DNA of 20,224 nt from Holtermannia corniformis (GCA_001599935.1 BCIJ01000015.1:419798-440021); one strand, 5' to 3'; positions 9,026 through 19,366 are shown, counted from the first letter of the stretch. Numbers and translations are program-made. Notes: generated by a model from the sequence alone, not told the origin.

Positions 9026-10297
9026 TTACTCGTCCGCCCTGAGACGTTTACTGTCTCCGCCCTGGTCTCCGCCGCTCACAAAGCGATCACCGAGTGCCTT
9101 TGGCAACGGTGCGACTGTTCGATCGGGGTCAACAACGGTGGTACTGCTGATGGCCGTTGGGTGATCTGCGATGGCGTGGGGTGCCATGTTGCCGCCTTCA
9201 CCGGATCCAGAGCTAGCAGACGGCCCGGCATCGAGCTCATCCACCTTGCCTGTATAAGGTTGATGCGCAGGGTTGGTCGACGGTCGAACGGTCAGTGCCG
9301 GTTCCGGCTCGGGGGTGGGAGAGCGCCGATCGAGGTTAAGCGGGCTCGGTGGGACGTCGCCATGGGTGCCGAGAGCGCCTCCACCGGCCGCGTCGCCAAA
9401 GGAAGCGCCGTCGCGCACGAGGAACGGGATCGGGCTGAACATGGGTGTCGTGCTGCCGAGCGGCACGGTCGAGCTATCGGACGGAATGTGGCTCGAGGTC
9501 GCGAGCGATGGGTCGGCAGGCTCCCATTCCGAGGTGACGAGTAGGATGCGTTCGAGAGCGCGCAGGTATTTCCCAACGGATCGGTGGTGGCTTGCGGGCG
9601 AGGTCGCGAGCTCTGCTAACCTCTGCAGGGTGAACGGTGGGCCGCTGCTGTCATCAGCCCGTGGTCATTCCTGCTGACGTGAACGCACTCTTCAAACACG
9701 AGCAAGAGCTTTTGCACGCGCTCCCATTCGTTGAGCCCGGCGTCTTGGTCCATCCACGCAGGCAACGTCTTGCCACCGATACTCGCCTCGTCGTTGTGGA
9801 ACGGGACAGCGCCGTTGGGACCCTTGATGTCGCCCAGCGCACCGTTGGATCCCTTTGGCGGTCGTGGCGGGAACGGTGGGAGGACGAGGCCTCCCGGCGT
9901 TGACGGCTGCAACGCTGGGTCGTTGAGTTCTTCTTGCGTCGGGCCGTTGCCTGGTGATGATGATGAGAGGATCATGGAGGGTTGGGACGAGGGTGGGAGC
10001 GTGCCGCTGCTGGCTGGTGGTGGCGTCGAGGGTGCGACGGGCTGTCCGCGAGCAATGTATGAGCGGACGTGGTCCCCGATCGCGGCGAGCATATAAGAGC
10101 GTAAAGCCAGCCAGTCGCCACTGTGGATCGGCCTCAGTACGACAGCAGTGATCACGGTACTCACTCTAGGATGTTCTCTCGAGCCGCCTTGTCGAGAGAG
10201 CGTTCGAGAGTCGCTTGGCATCGTCAGCTCGATTCCACTGCACGATTCGCATCATCTCACAGTGCAAATCATGCGCCGACGTTGAAGCGTCTGCCAT
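9026..10297 (-). CDS. PPP4R2-like regulatory subunit of protein phosphatase 4
   Basis: PPP4R2 tethers and regulates the PP4 catalytic subunit, in a complex that dephosphorylates DNA-damage and cell-cycle substrates. Minus-strand exons 10297-10261, 10213-10165, 10120-9689 and 9644-9026 give 378 aa. The N-terminus has the helical segments of the family: LERSLDKAARENILDGDWLA, then SYMLAAIGDHVRSYI (about 38-52). After a Pro-rich insert come ERVQKLLLVFEE and the hallmark block PPFTLQRLAELA (about 175-186) with KYLRALERILLVTSEW. This matches the human pattern IPFTIQRLCEL...KFLRGVEKNVMVVS. The C-terminal half is Ser/Pro/Gly-rich, low complexity, and ends KRLRADE, like the basic-acidic KRLRF motif region in animals. 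Relative to human PPP4R2, a roughly 80-residue Pro/Ser-rich insertion separates the first helices from the PPFTLQRL block. Three introns of 47, 44 and 44 nt. The first ATG gives the start. Confidence 0.85.
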
Positions 10298-10989
10298 GGT
10301 GCCCACTCGCTCTGCTCTCGACTGTGGATACGGTCGGCCGTAGCTCTGCCTCGGGCCAAACAACTGGATAGTCGCGCGGCTGGCACATAGTCACGTGACT
10401 CCGCGCGCCTTTACTAAACGCCAACGCCGGGAATCGCCGCCGATGTGAGCTGCAGAGTACTTTCGCGCACTCTCTGACCACTGGTGAAGGACATTTCACT
10501 GACCAAGGCGCGCTTTCACCAAGAATGGGGAGATGCAGATGGTAGGCTGCCGACGCTACTTGGGCGCACCCAATAGCGACGTGATTAAACACTGTACACA
10601 AGTGTAGCTGCATAGTGTCGACCGATCGCTTTGCGGCCGAAACAACGTTGCTTGCCGCACGGGCAGCGTGATGCCGTCGGTCATGTCTGGACCAGCATCG
10701 ACAGTGAGCTTTCGTCGTCCTCTTGCGCCGCTTGGGTCTTTGCTTGGTAGATGGCAGCTATCCACACGGTTGGTGTCGTGTGTCGTCTCTTGGTGCCACG
10801 CTCGCACTTGGGGTTTGCCGTCCGACTTTGAGTTTTGGCAGCGCACAGCTCAGCACCGGCCACTGCACACTCTAAACATCCTACAAGCTATCACCGGCAC
10901 CACAGAGCACACCGAGCACCACCACACCATCAGTTTACAGTACACGCGAGCACAGGATCACAGTCCAGCCGGTCCGGGTCGACCTCACG
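10298..10989. other. Divergent promoter region
   Basis: 692 bp between the divergent starts of the PPP4R2-like and 4E-T-like genes. It contains the E-box palindrome at 10389-10400. The last ~125 bp before the plus-strand ATG (10865-10989) are CA-rich and G-poor, as expected for a 5' untranslated leader, and carry an in-frame stop upstream of the ATG. No convincing coding exon was seen on either strand. Confidence 0.5.
10389..10400. promoter_or_regulatory. Perfect 12-bp palindrome with CACGTG E-box
   Basis: AGTCACGTGACT is perfectly self-complementary and centred on CACGTG. RTCACGTGAY is the preferred site of bHLH/bHLH-zip factors such as Cbf1, USF or the fungal sterol/phosphate regulators. 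It lies 92 bp upstream of the PPP4R2-like start codon and 590 bp upstream of the 4E-T-like start, so the former is the more probable target. Binding is inferred, not shown. Confidence 0.45.
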
Positions 10990-13317
10990 ATGGGTCCCAG
11001 TGAGTGATCAGTGCTATCTCGAGCAGACGGACGCCAAGAGTCGCTGCTCAGCTGCGCTAATTGGTCTCATTTGCTCGACTGGACTGCTCACACTACCAGT
11101 CTCGCCCTCGTCATCATCCCTCTCGAGCTCAAACCCATTCTCAGCCATCTCTCCCAAACCACGCCACCACCAGCCCGTCGCCAACATCCTCGCAACCTCG
11201 CCAAACACCTTTTCCTCCATCCTGCATGCCAAGCCGAACACCAAAGCACACCACGAAGACGAGGAAGAATGGACCGTAACAGAGTTGGAAGACGACGACG
11301 AGCCAAACGAAGCTAGCGCGGGCGCCAGAGCGGACAAGGGTCCTTTGGTCGTCTATGACCGTCGGACGCTGTTGAAGCTGGCCGCGAGGGAGGCAGTACC
11401 GCTCGGCATGCCTGCGCTCGAGACGTGGTTTGGGTCAGTGTTGGATCACGAGGTGGAGTGCAGAGCTAATGGATCTAGCCCTTGGTCACCGCAAAAGACG
11501 CATACGACCCCGTCGACGCACGACGACGGCTATCAGCGCCGGGATCCGTTGACCGGCAGAGGGATTGGAAACAGCGGTCGGCCGCGTAACAACATTGGGT
11601 GCGTAGATCGGTGCAGCTAGTGATCACCCAGGCTGAGCCGCTCAGCTTGCGACGCAACCCGGACGACGCGGCCCACGAGCCTGACAACCACAAGCGCCGT
11701 GAGCAACGCGATCATGCACCGCAAGATTTCAAGAACCCGTTTGCGAGTCAGATGGGCCGCTTTGGCGTCGGCAAGTCGAATCTAAAGCTCGGAGGGGACG
11801 AGGTGGGTCGACTGGTTGACGCGTCGTGCTAGTCCTGATCACTACAGGCGGGCAAGCCTGACGAGGGTAGCAAACGAGACAGGGCGCCGCATCTGACCGG
11901 TACCAACTCGAGGCGGGCGGGACCAAGCCAGGTCGACGGCGAGCGACGGAGGGATGATGGCGAATGGCGTCGGGGCGCAGGTCGTGAGTTGATCGGTGCG
12001 ATCATAGACCAGACGCTGATCTGCCCTAGCCAAACCCACAACACGGAACGGCGAGCGCGAACGCAAGCCGCGCTGGCAGCAGGCCGAAGATGACGCTCAA
12101 GAGCCTGCGTGGATGGACGACGACGCACCGGCGACGGCCCAAGACGAGCCACTGATCAAATTCGCGCCGGGCGAAGACATGATTGCGGCTCACAAGCGCG
12201 CCATGAAAGCCAAGCTGAACCCTCGCGACGAGACGGCTGTGTTTGTCGATCCTGCAATCGCCGCGTCGTCCGTCGCAGAGCCTGCACCAAAGCAGTTCAA
12301 CCCGGCCGACTACTTGCTGCCGGAACGCGCAGAGGTCGAGAGAAAGGTCGACGAGGGAGGGAAAGCGAGTCGGTTCCAGCGCTTCTTTGGCGGTGCGCAG
12401 CAAGAGCAGCACGCGCCTGCGCCCCCGCCACCGCCAGACAAGAAGGACGATGGCGCGATGAAGCTCGACGATCATATGGCGAAATTGCTGGGCCTGCTCG
12501 ATGTCAAGGTGTGTGGCCGTCAGCGATGGTGGATGGCTGCTGATCGCGGTTGTAGTCGCCTTCACCCGTCATCCACTCGCGCTCACCGTTGCAGCCGCCG
12601 CCGCGCCAAGAGCCGTCACCACTACCACCGCACTTTGGCTCGTACCATCAACCGCCGCCGCAACTGCCGCCGCACCTGTATTCTTCGGGCTCGGGCTCGT
12701 CTCGTTTCCCCCACGCTAGCTCCTCGGCAGCCGAGGCGCCGCACGTCTCATCGCCGCTCGAGTCTCGACTGTATGCTCGTATGCCAGCGGCTCCACCGCG
12801 GCCGCAGCCGCCTCAGCACTTTACGCAGCAACAGCAACTGCTCCAACAGCTCGCTGCCGAGCCTCGTCACATGAGCTCTCCGCCGCCCGCTCAGCCGGCT
12901 CCAGACGCTTTCCACGCACTGTTCAGACAAGCGCAAGAACAATCACAGCGCCAGCAGATGCTCCAGCGCACCATCGAGATGCAGCACCACGTCGCGCCAC
13001 CGACCCAGCCAGCCTTCAACCGCCCGCCGCCATCGGGCATGTTCCCAAACGCAAACGGGCCCGATCTGCTGCGCGAGCTCCAGCGCGGCTTTCCGCCACC
13101 AGGCTTCCCCCCGCCTCCGCCCCCGCCGGGACATTTCCCACCACAGGGCTACGGCTACCCGCCGCCTGGGATGCAACGGCCGCCCCCGCCAGGCATGTAT
13201 GGCATGATGCCGCCTCCGCCGCTCGGCCCCGGTCCTGGAGCCGCGTTCCCACCGCAAGACGCAATGGCCGCTCTGTTTGCCGGCCTGAACCAGGGCCAGC
13301 GCGCGCCCTCTGGCTAG
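10990..13317 (+). CDS. eIF4E-binding, 4E-T-like translational repressor / P-body protein
   Basis: Seven exons: 10990-10999, 11100-11433, 11479-11598, 11646-11802, 11848-11980, 12030-12508, 12556-13317, giving 664 aa. Residues 89-95 read YDRRTLL, a canonical YxxxxL-hydrophobic eIF4E-binding motif, preceded by an acidic helix-like region (DEEEWTVTELEDDDE). The middle is Arg/Asp/Gly-rich (FKNPFASQMGRFGVGKSNL, then DDGEWRRGA), followed by GEDMIAAHKRAMKAKL and SRFQRFFGG. The C-terminal third is Gln/Pro-rich with polyproline runs (PPPGFPPPPPPPGHFPP). This layout matches animal 4E-T/Cup and their fungal counterparts, which hold eIF4E on repressed mRNAs and link it to DDX6 and decapping factors; PAT1 in the same window acts in the same pathway. 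The 10-nt first exon followed by a 100-nt intron is the least certain part; no other ATG lies between the preceding in-frame stop and this start. Confidence 0.72.
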
Positions 13318-13420
13318 CGTCCCCACCCTGTGGATAATGTAATGTACGCCACGTCGAGCCTTTTGGGATGCAATCTTGTACCATACTGTATCAGCCATAC
13401 AACCCTCCTGTCCTCTCGCG
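13318..13420. other. Convergent intergenic region
   Basis: 103 bp separate the stop codons of the 4E-T-like gene (plus) and the aldolase-family gene (minus). Both 3' UTRs must lie here or overlap the neighbour. Nothing else is visible. Confidence 0.5.
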
Positions 13421-14693
13421 CTACAGTTTGTGCGCGCCGCCAGAGTAAACCTCTTCGTCTTCCATCATGGACGCGCAGTTTAGCCAACCGATCTCGGGCG
13501 TCCCGAGCTCGGCGCGCGTAAACGCCCGGTCTCGTTCCCCGATCGTGGTCAACTCTTCGCCCGGGCGACGGGCAGCGTCTGCTAGAAGCTGAGCGTGGAG
13601 GCACTGCTCAAAGTTGATTTGCCTGGCACGGGTCAGTTCGACACCAACGCGTTCTGTGCTCGTACCACCAGCATGCCTGAGCCAGTCAGCCGAGCTCATG
13701 TAGGGCATCGCGAACAAACCTCGTCAATGCTCAATCGACCGACGCAGAGCACACCGTGCGACTGCAGGATAGCAATCTTCTTGTCGGAGCCGAGATACGA
13801 CGCGATTCGGGATCCTTCGGCATCGTCAATCACCACGCCTGGCTAGCGTCAGCGGATTGCAGAGGTCGCAACGGACGGACCGCCAAACGGGACGAGAGCC
13901 ATCTCGCCGTCGTATGCGCAGATGTCTTGGTTCATCTGTGAGGTGTGAGTGACGGTTTACGAGGAATAGCGTTGACGGACCATGTCGGGCAGCCTGTTGA
14001 GTGCGGAAAAGGCTGTCTGTGGATGAGCATTGATGTCTTGCGTTGCAATACGAGTGGTACGGACCCTTGGAGTACGGCCCGTGCACATGAGTGATGGCTT
14101 CGACAGCACCAGGGCTGCCTCTTGGCAGAGCACGGTAGATTGGCGCATGGATCCCCGTCGCACTTGCATCGGCGCATCGAATGCCTTCGACTAGCTGGCC
14201 CGTCGCAACGTCGACGCGGACCAAGTCGGACGCGCGCATCTGTCGGAACGATTTACCAAATGGGTTCTGCGCAAGTCAGCATGATCCCAACAGTCAATAC
14301 AACTCACCACCCAAAACGTATCCGGTTCGATCGGGTCGCGAGTCGAGCAGTGACCTGCGCAAGCACCCGTCAGTGACTTGGAACGCTGCGGCGTCAGACC
14401 CACCGTTGATCCCCTCGGAGAGACCGTATCTGGCCATGATCCGAAACGTCAACGCGAGGTGCTCCTTACGGTACCTGCGTTCATCTTGCAGCGTCGCAAA
14501 CGACGGCAGGAGGTAGCGAGTTGGCCCAGAGGCGAGCTCGAGAAACGGCGACTTGGCAATATCATACTACAGTCATCAGCCTCGTCCACAGCTCGAGTCA
14601 ACGCACCGTCACGCCAAAGCCAAAGTTGGGATCGTGAATGTCCTGGTATGCCTGAACGTCACTCTTTGAAACCGACGTCGTTTTGACAGGCAT
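13421..14693 (-). CDS. Class II aldolase/adducin-domain protein
   Basis: Minus-strand exons 14693-14607, 14566-14404, 14354-14308, 14266-14065, 14012-13981, 13935-13881, 13838-13720, 13676-13666 and 13622-13421 give 305 aa. The fold is the zinc-binding class II aldolase/adducin head. Visible blocks are GHCSTRDP (84-91), DTFWVNPFGKSF, the zinc-ligand pair H159/H161 in THVHGPYSK, AYDGEMALVPFGG, and the third histidine H223 in LQSHGVLCVG. ACWW...QLLADAA follows near the C-terminus. With all three metal-binding histidines kept, it may be an active aldolase or epimerase, like L-fuculose/L-ribulose-phosphate enzymes, rather than a structural adducin. The substrate cannot be read; fungal members of this type are mostly uncharacterised. 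Eight introns, 40-52 nt, including one flanking an 11-nt microexon. Cytosolic: no targeting signal seen. Confidence 0.9.
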
Positions 14694-14959
14694 TGTGATG
14701 GCGGTTTTCTCTCGATGTGGGCTGGTGATTACTTCGTGTACAGTGTCAGGGCGGAGCAGGTGCAGAAAGTGACATTGCTGCTCGCGCGTTATCATTGCTG
14801 GCAGCGCACGACTCGGCGGTGGGAGATTACGCGACGGAGCAGACTCGGCGGAGGTCTGTCGGCTCGGCGGACGCAAGTGCGCGGTCGGTCATTATGATAC
14901 ATTACACGATCTCATGAGCAGTCCTTGACTCGTCCCGGAATCACAGCAAGCTCAGCTTA
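14694..14959. other. Tandem intergenic region
   Basis: 266 bp between the stop of the TKL kinase gene and the start of the aldolase gene, both on minus. It must hold the kinase 3' UTR and the aldolase promoter. I see no clear motif or coding exon. Confidence 0.4.
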
Positions 14960-17900
14960 TCAATACAAGACCGGGCGCGAGCCTCCCGGTTGAAACTTGA
15001 GACGCGCAAGCAAGACGGCATCCTTCACACTGCGCAAAGTCAGCTCGTCGACGCCGATGGCCACCGACGTACGTGTCCTTTTCCGGCCGGGTCTTGGAGA
15101 CTTTGCAGCACCACTTGAGCTCCTTCTCATCCTGGTCCTTGGCTAACAGAGGCCCGACGAGCTCGCTCGACTTTGAACGGTTGAACGACGCGAATGGCCC
15201 GTGGGCGTCGGTCGACTCGGCAGTCCAGGTGCCCCAAGGTTGACCCGCACTCCGATTCGCGTGCACGTTGAACGTGAGCGTCGTCTTGGGGAAGAAGCCC
15301 GATACGACAAGCGCCCAGTTCTGGGTGCTCACCGCGCCCACAATCTGCCTGGTCAGCTACGTCTTGCGCTACCCCGGCTGGCTCACAATCATGACGTCCT
15401 CTCGGATAATGTGGTGTCGGTCGCCATATGTCTGGAGCACCCAATCGATGTTCTCGGCAAGGTACTGACGAGCCTCTTCAAACGACTCGTACATCTGAAA
15501 CTCGCCATCGTCAACGATGAGCGATGCCTGCTTGTGGCCGTTGAGGAGCGGTAGCGAGACGCGACGAGAAACAGCTTGTCTGGACTCGTCAGTCATAACT
15601 AGATCGTTGCCGTAGGCTCACTTTGTAATCTGCCCGTCGCGTTTGACAAAGTTGGTGAGCGAGTGAACGAGGTCCAGGCCGCGAGCGGCGACATTGCGGA
15701 CGCCGATCGGCTGCGTCTGGATGTGATTCTGCGAAAACTCATCCAGGAAAGGCCGAGGTGGCAGATCGCTGTAGCCCGGACCCGTCTTTGCGTCGAAGAG
15801 CTTGACGAACACCCCGTGTCGCACATAGCCGACCGAACCCAGCGGGACGGGTGTAGGGAAGAAGAGCGGGGTCTTGAGTCGATCATCGTACGGATGTGAG
15901 AGGTAGTGGCGGTAATTTCGCTCTGCGCGGTCAGAGTCGAACGAGATCTCCGTCTCGAGGTGTGCTGGGATCGAGTGGATCGAGCTCGATGACGACGAGC
16001 TCGTTTCATACGTCGGCAGCGGCACAATGTACGAGCTTGGCGACAGGGCAATCTGCTGCGTCGGCAGCTCTGGCAACTCGGGCAACTCGCCTTCACTGGC
16101 CGTTGCCCATGACTCGGACGAGCTCGCTGATCAAGTCAGCTCGACTCATGCAGACGCCAACAACTCACCAGACGCAAGTGACGCATGCTTTCCCAAATTC
16201 GTGTTGAGGTACAGACGCGCAAGCTCCTTTGCTACATGGCTGAACGGCGGTCGGTCTGCCGGTCTCTGCGCCCAACACTCCTGCATGACTGCCCATACGC
16301 CATTGGGTATCTCAGCTGGGCGCGCAGGGCGGCTCGAGCGGTCTGGGCTGTCAGCTCGTGGTCGAGGATGGGATGCCACTCACGCAAGACGTCCGCTCGG
16401 ACGCTCCAGTCGTCGACGAAACCAAACGGCGAACGACCAGTGTAGATCTACATGGGTCAGTCCTGCTTGGTCGCCCAAAGCCAGCGTACCTCGTACACAG
16501 TCATTGCGAACGCGTACACTGTGTCTGTCAGCATGGTGGCGCCACTTATGTCACGACGCACCGTCCGTAGCGGCTGTGACATTGCCGCCCTCGAGCAGTT
16601 CAGGCGCTTGCCACCGCAGTGTGCCCGCCGTCATCATGCGCGCATCGCCGTCCTTTGTGATCGACTTGCTCGAGATGTCGGCTTTGAGCGTAGCGAGGCC
16701 AAAGTCGCAGAGCTGAGGTGTGCCGCTGTCTGACACGAGCACGTTGGCGGCCTACAAGTTCAGCTTGTGCCCATCACCATCAGCAAAATCCTACCTTGAG
16801 ATCGCCATGGAAGACGTCACGCGAGTGTAGGTACTCCATTCCCAGCGAGATCTCGTGGGCCTGCAGTCTGTTAGAGTGGAGCATGAGCACTGCGCCTTAC
16901 GCACAATCTTGGCCTTGTTCGCGAGCTTGCCCGTTGGGGTCGCAAGCCACGTAAGCAGGTCGCCATTCTTCACTGTGGCTCATCAGCATACAATCTCAGA
17001 CCGATATATTGTTCTTACTGTACGGTGAGACCATCTGCCACGGCGGTGGGGCCGTGGTACTCGAAGCGCCGAGCAACCGCAACACAAACTCATGGCGAAG
17101 TGTCTGCCAGACCTCGACTTCGTTGACGAACAGCTACGGCTTGTTAGACTGCATCAGTGGCGGATGAACACCTACCCGATGGTCGACCACAGGGCTGAGC
17201 TCCTTGATTGCCACAATTTGGCCCTTGTACTTGCCCTGCCAGACGACGGAGAAGAAGCCGGATCTAGCTGCGTCAATTCAAGCCAGTAGTTGCGAGTCTT
17301 TCTCACTTGATACGGTGCGAGTGCGTGACTTCGAAGCCCGTGATAGTCCACTGCCTGCTGTTAGTGACCCGCACTGCGGCGTTACTGCAAACGTACGTCT
17401 GGCACGCCAAACTCTGTCTCTTGACTAGTGCGGCGCAGCATCTTGGTTGTCTATCAGCAGGGCTGCGTATTCTGACTAGACCACAAACCGTCAAGGCTCG
17501 TTCAACAAAGTCGACGTGATCGTCGACGCTGTTCGCACGCCTCGGAGGTGGCACCTTGGCGCCAGGCAAAGCAAACACCACCCTCTCCGGACTATCCGTC
17601 TTGACCAAGCCCTTTGCTTCGATCCGTTTGCGGGCGACGCGCGTCTCCTCGTCATCGTCCTCATCGTCCGAGACATCCGACAACAGCCGCATCGGCGGCA
17701 AAGGCAGCAGATCCATCGAGTGATGGATTTTGTCTGGCGAGTCGGCAATCAGCGGACGCGTCGCGGTCGACTTTAGCGAAGCTGCGCTGGTACGGTGTAG
17801 GTAGAGCGCTTGGTCTCGCGCTTGAACCGCCAGCAGGCTGTCGAGCGTTCTTTGGAGCGTCTTGATGGCTTCTTGCTGCTCCTCGTCTGCACGCTAGTCT

Positions 17901-19027
17901 GAGCCTGTGCCTCCCCATCCCTCTCACCAACATGCCCAGAGGACTCACTTTTGATCATGAGCATCTCGAACATTGCTTGCTCGCTGCGCCGAGCCCTGTC
18001 GAGCATGCCGACGAGGACGTCCATGTCGCGCTTGCGATCCTTTCGCGACTGTTCTTGCCAAGCGTTTGACTCGACGATTGCCTGTAGTTTGAAGATTCGG
18101 ACCATGTCTTTGAGGTCTTCGCCGGCTTGGTCGATGGCGCCGCTTGCCTCGTCGGCGTGGAGGTAGGCTTTGAGGAACGAGCGCGCGGCGAGCTTTGTGA
18201 GCAGCGCTTCTGAAGATTGGAGGTGGCTACCTGAGATCAGCAGCTGCATTGACCTCGAATGGAAACTAACGTGAGCAAAGTGCGGAGGTTGCGCTCCATC
18301 TCTGGCGACACTTGGCCATTGGCAGTAATGATCGACTGCTCGACGGCAATGACGACGTTGGCCGAGCGTTGCACCTGCTCAAGTCAGTCACCGCGCTTAC
18401 TAGCCTGAAGCCACTCACCAATCGAAGAGCGGCAACTCGTCCTACCAGCACATTCTCCGCCTGCTTGCCGAGGTTGACCACGACAGCCGCTGCGTTTTCC
18501 GCCATACTGCCGCCCACAGCCGCAAGCTGAGCCAAGCCGCTGAGCACGAAGTTGACATTGCCCAGCGTTCCTAGAGCCTTTTCTGCGGCAGCCAACTCGT
18601 CGGCAAACTGATCGACTTCTGGCTCTGGATGAGCATCGATCAGAGCAGCTTGTGCGAGCTGTTGCGTCGTGGTGGGTGGCGGTCGAATAGGCGGCGGTGT
18701 ATGCGTCACGACGGTGTGCTGTGACCCGATACCCGTATCGATCGGGTGCGGTAGAGGCTTGCCCACATCGGTTGAGCCTGAAGACGCAGCCTTGCCACTA
18801 CCAAGCTGAAACTTGCTTCCACCCTTGGGTGGGCTCGCCACCAGTGCTGTTGGAGGCTTCTCGGTACTGCTCGACGTCGAGCCCGACCTCTGCCTCTTGA
18901 TCGAGTTTTGCAGGGTGCTGAGCAGTCCCGAGATCTTGTGCTCCTTGTCTGGTGGCGATGCCTTCTTCTTGGGCGGTGGCGATGGCGGCTGAGGTGTACT
19001 CGGCGCCGCGGGCGGCGACGTCGGCAT
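14960..19027 (-). CDS. TKL protein kinase with N-terminal MLKL-like helical domain and C-terminal extension
   Basis: Eighteen minus-strand exons: 19027-18419, 18374-18271, 18226-17949, 17886-17489, 17441-17397, 17350-17307, 17263-17176, 17133-17019, 16972-16905, 16860-16795, 16751-16562, 16518-16490, 16447-16384, 16342-16169, 16126-15622, 15579-15387, 15344-15073, 15029-14960; 1103 aa. Residues 1-130 are Pro/Ser-rich and disordered. About 135-350 is a long run of amphipathic helices (NVNFVLSGLAQLAAVGGSM; AYLHADEASGAIDQAGEDL; EEQQEAIKTLQRTLDSLLAV), like the four-helix adaptor/MLKL-type N-domains of fungal TKL kinases. An acidic patch follows (401-411). The kinase starts at W479: VAIK Lys513, catalytic loop HGDLKAAN (Asp603), DFG at 621, APE at 654-656, and ECWAQRPADRP. 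Residues about 758-1103 form a Ser-rich linker and a beta-rich domain (LGSVGYVRHGVFVKLFD; NWALVVSGFFP; GQPWGTW; FQPGGSRPVLY). The kinase motifs needed for activity are present, although the Gly-rich loop is degenerate (KSGFFSVV). A cytosolic or membrane-associated signalling role is inferred. Confidence 0.88.
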
Positions 19028-19366
19028 GCCGGCGGCGGAATGCGCTGACGATCACTCGTGTGCGGATGCTTGCTTCCTGTGACTGTCGTTCGGATTGATG
19101 GCAACAAGGTCAGGGTTGAAAAAAGTGCAGAGCAAGGACGTCAGCGGCCCGAGCTCGAGCTGAGCTAACCCAAGCTGACGTTTGGATGGGGCCTGGTGGC
19201 TTTAATGACCGTGCTCGGGTCCCTTGCTGCTGATACAGTCGTGGATCTTGGTCACTGCTGGGCGTTGGTCCGGTCGGCGAAAAGGACTCGACAGCTGATG
19301 GTTGCGATGGTCGGTTGGTGCTGGCGGTGCTGGCGAGATGGTCGACTGGGAAGCGATCCCGATGCG

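Noticed and set aside
9005..9544. 179-codon plus-strand open frame
   Set aside because: Antisense to the last PPP4R2-like exon; Arg/Gly-rich composition typical of a GC-rich shadow frame.
12026..12565. 179-codon minus-strand frame
   Set aside because: Antisense to the 4E-T-like exon 6, which has the coherent protein and splice signals.
15599..16096. 165-codon minus-strand Ser/Arg-rich frame
   Set aside because: Shifted frame of kinase exon 15; the true frame is continuous from kinase to C-terminal domain.
16027..16716. 229-codon plus-strand frame
   Set aside because: Antisense to five kinase exons and their introns; no domain.
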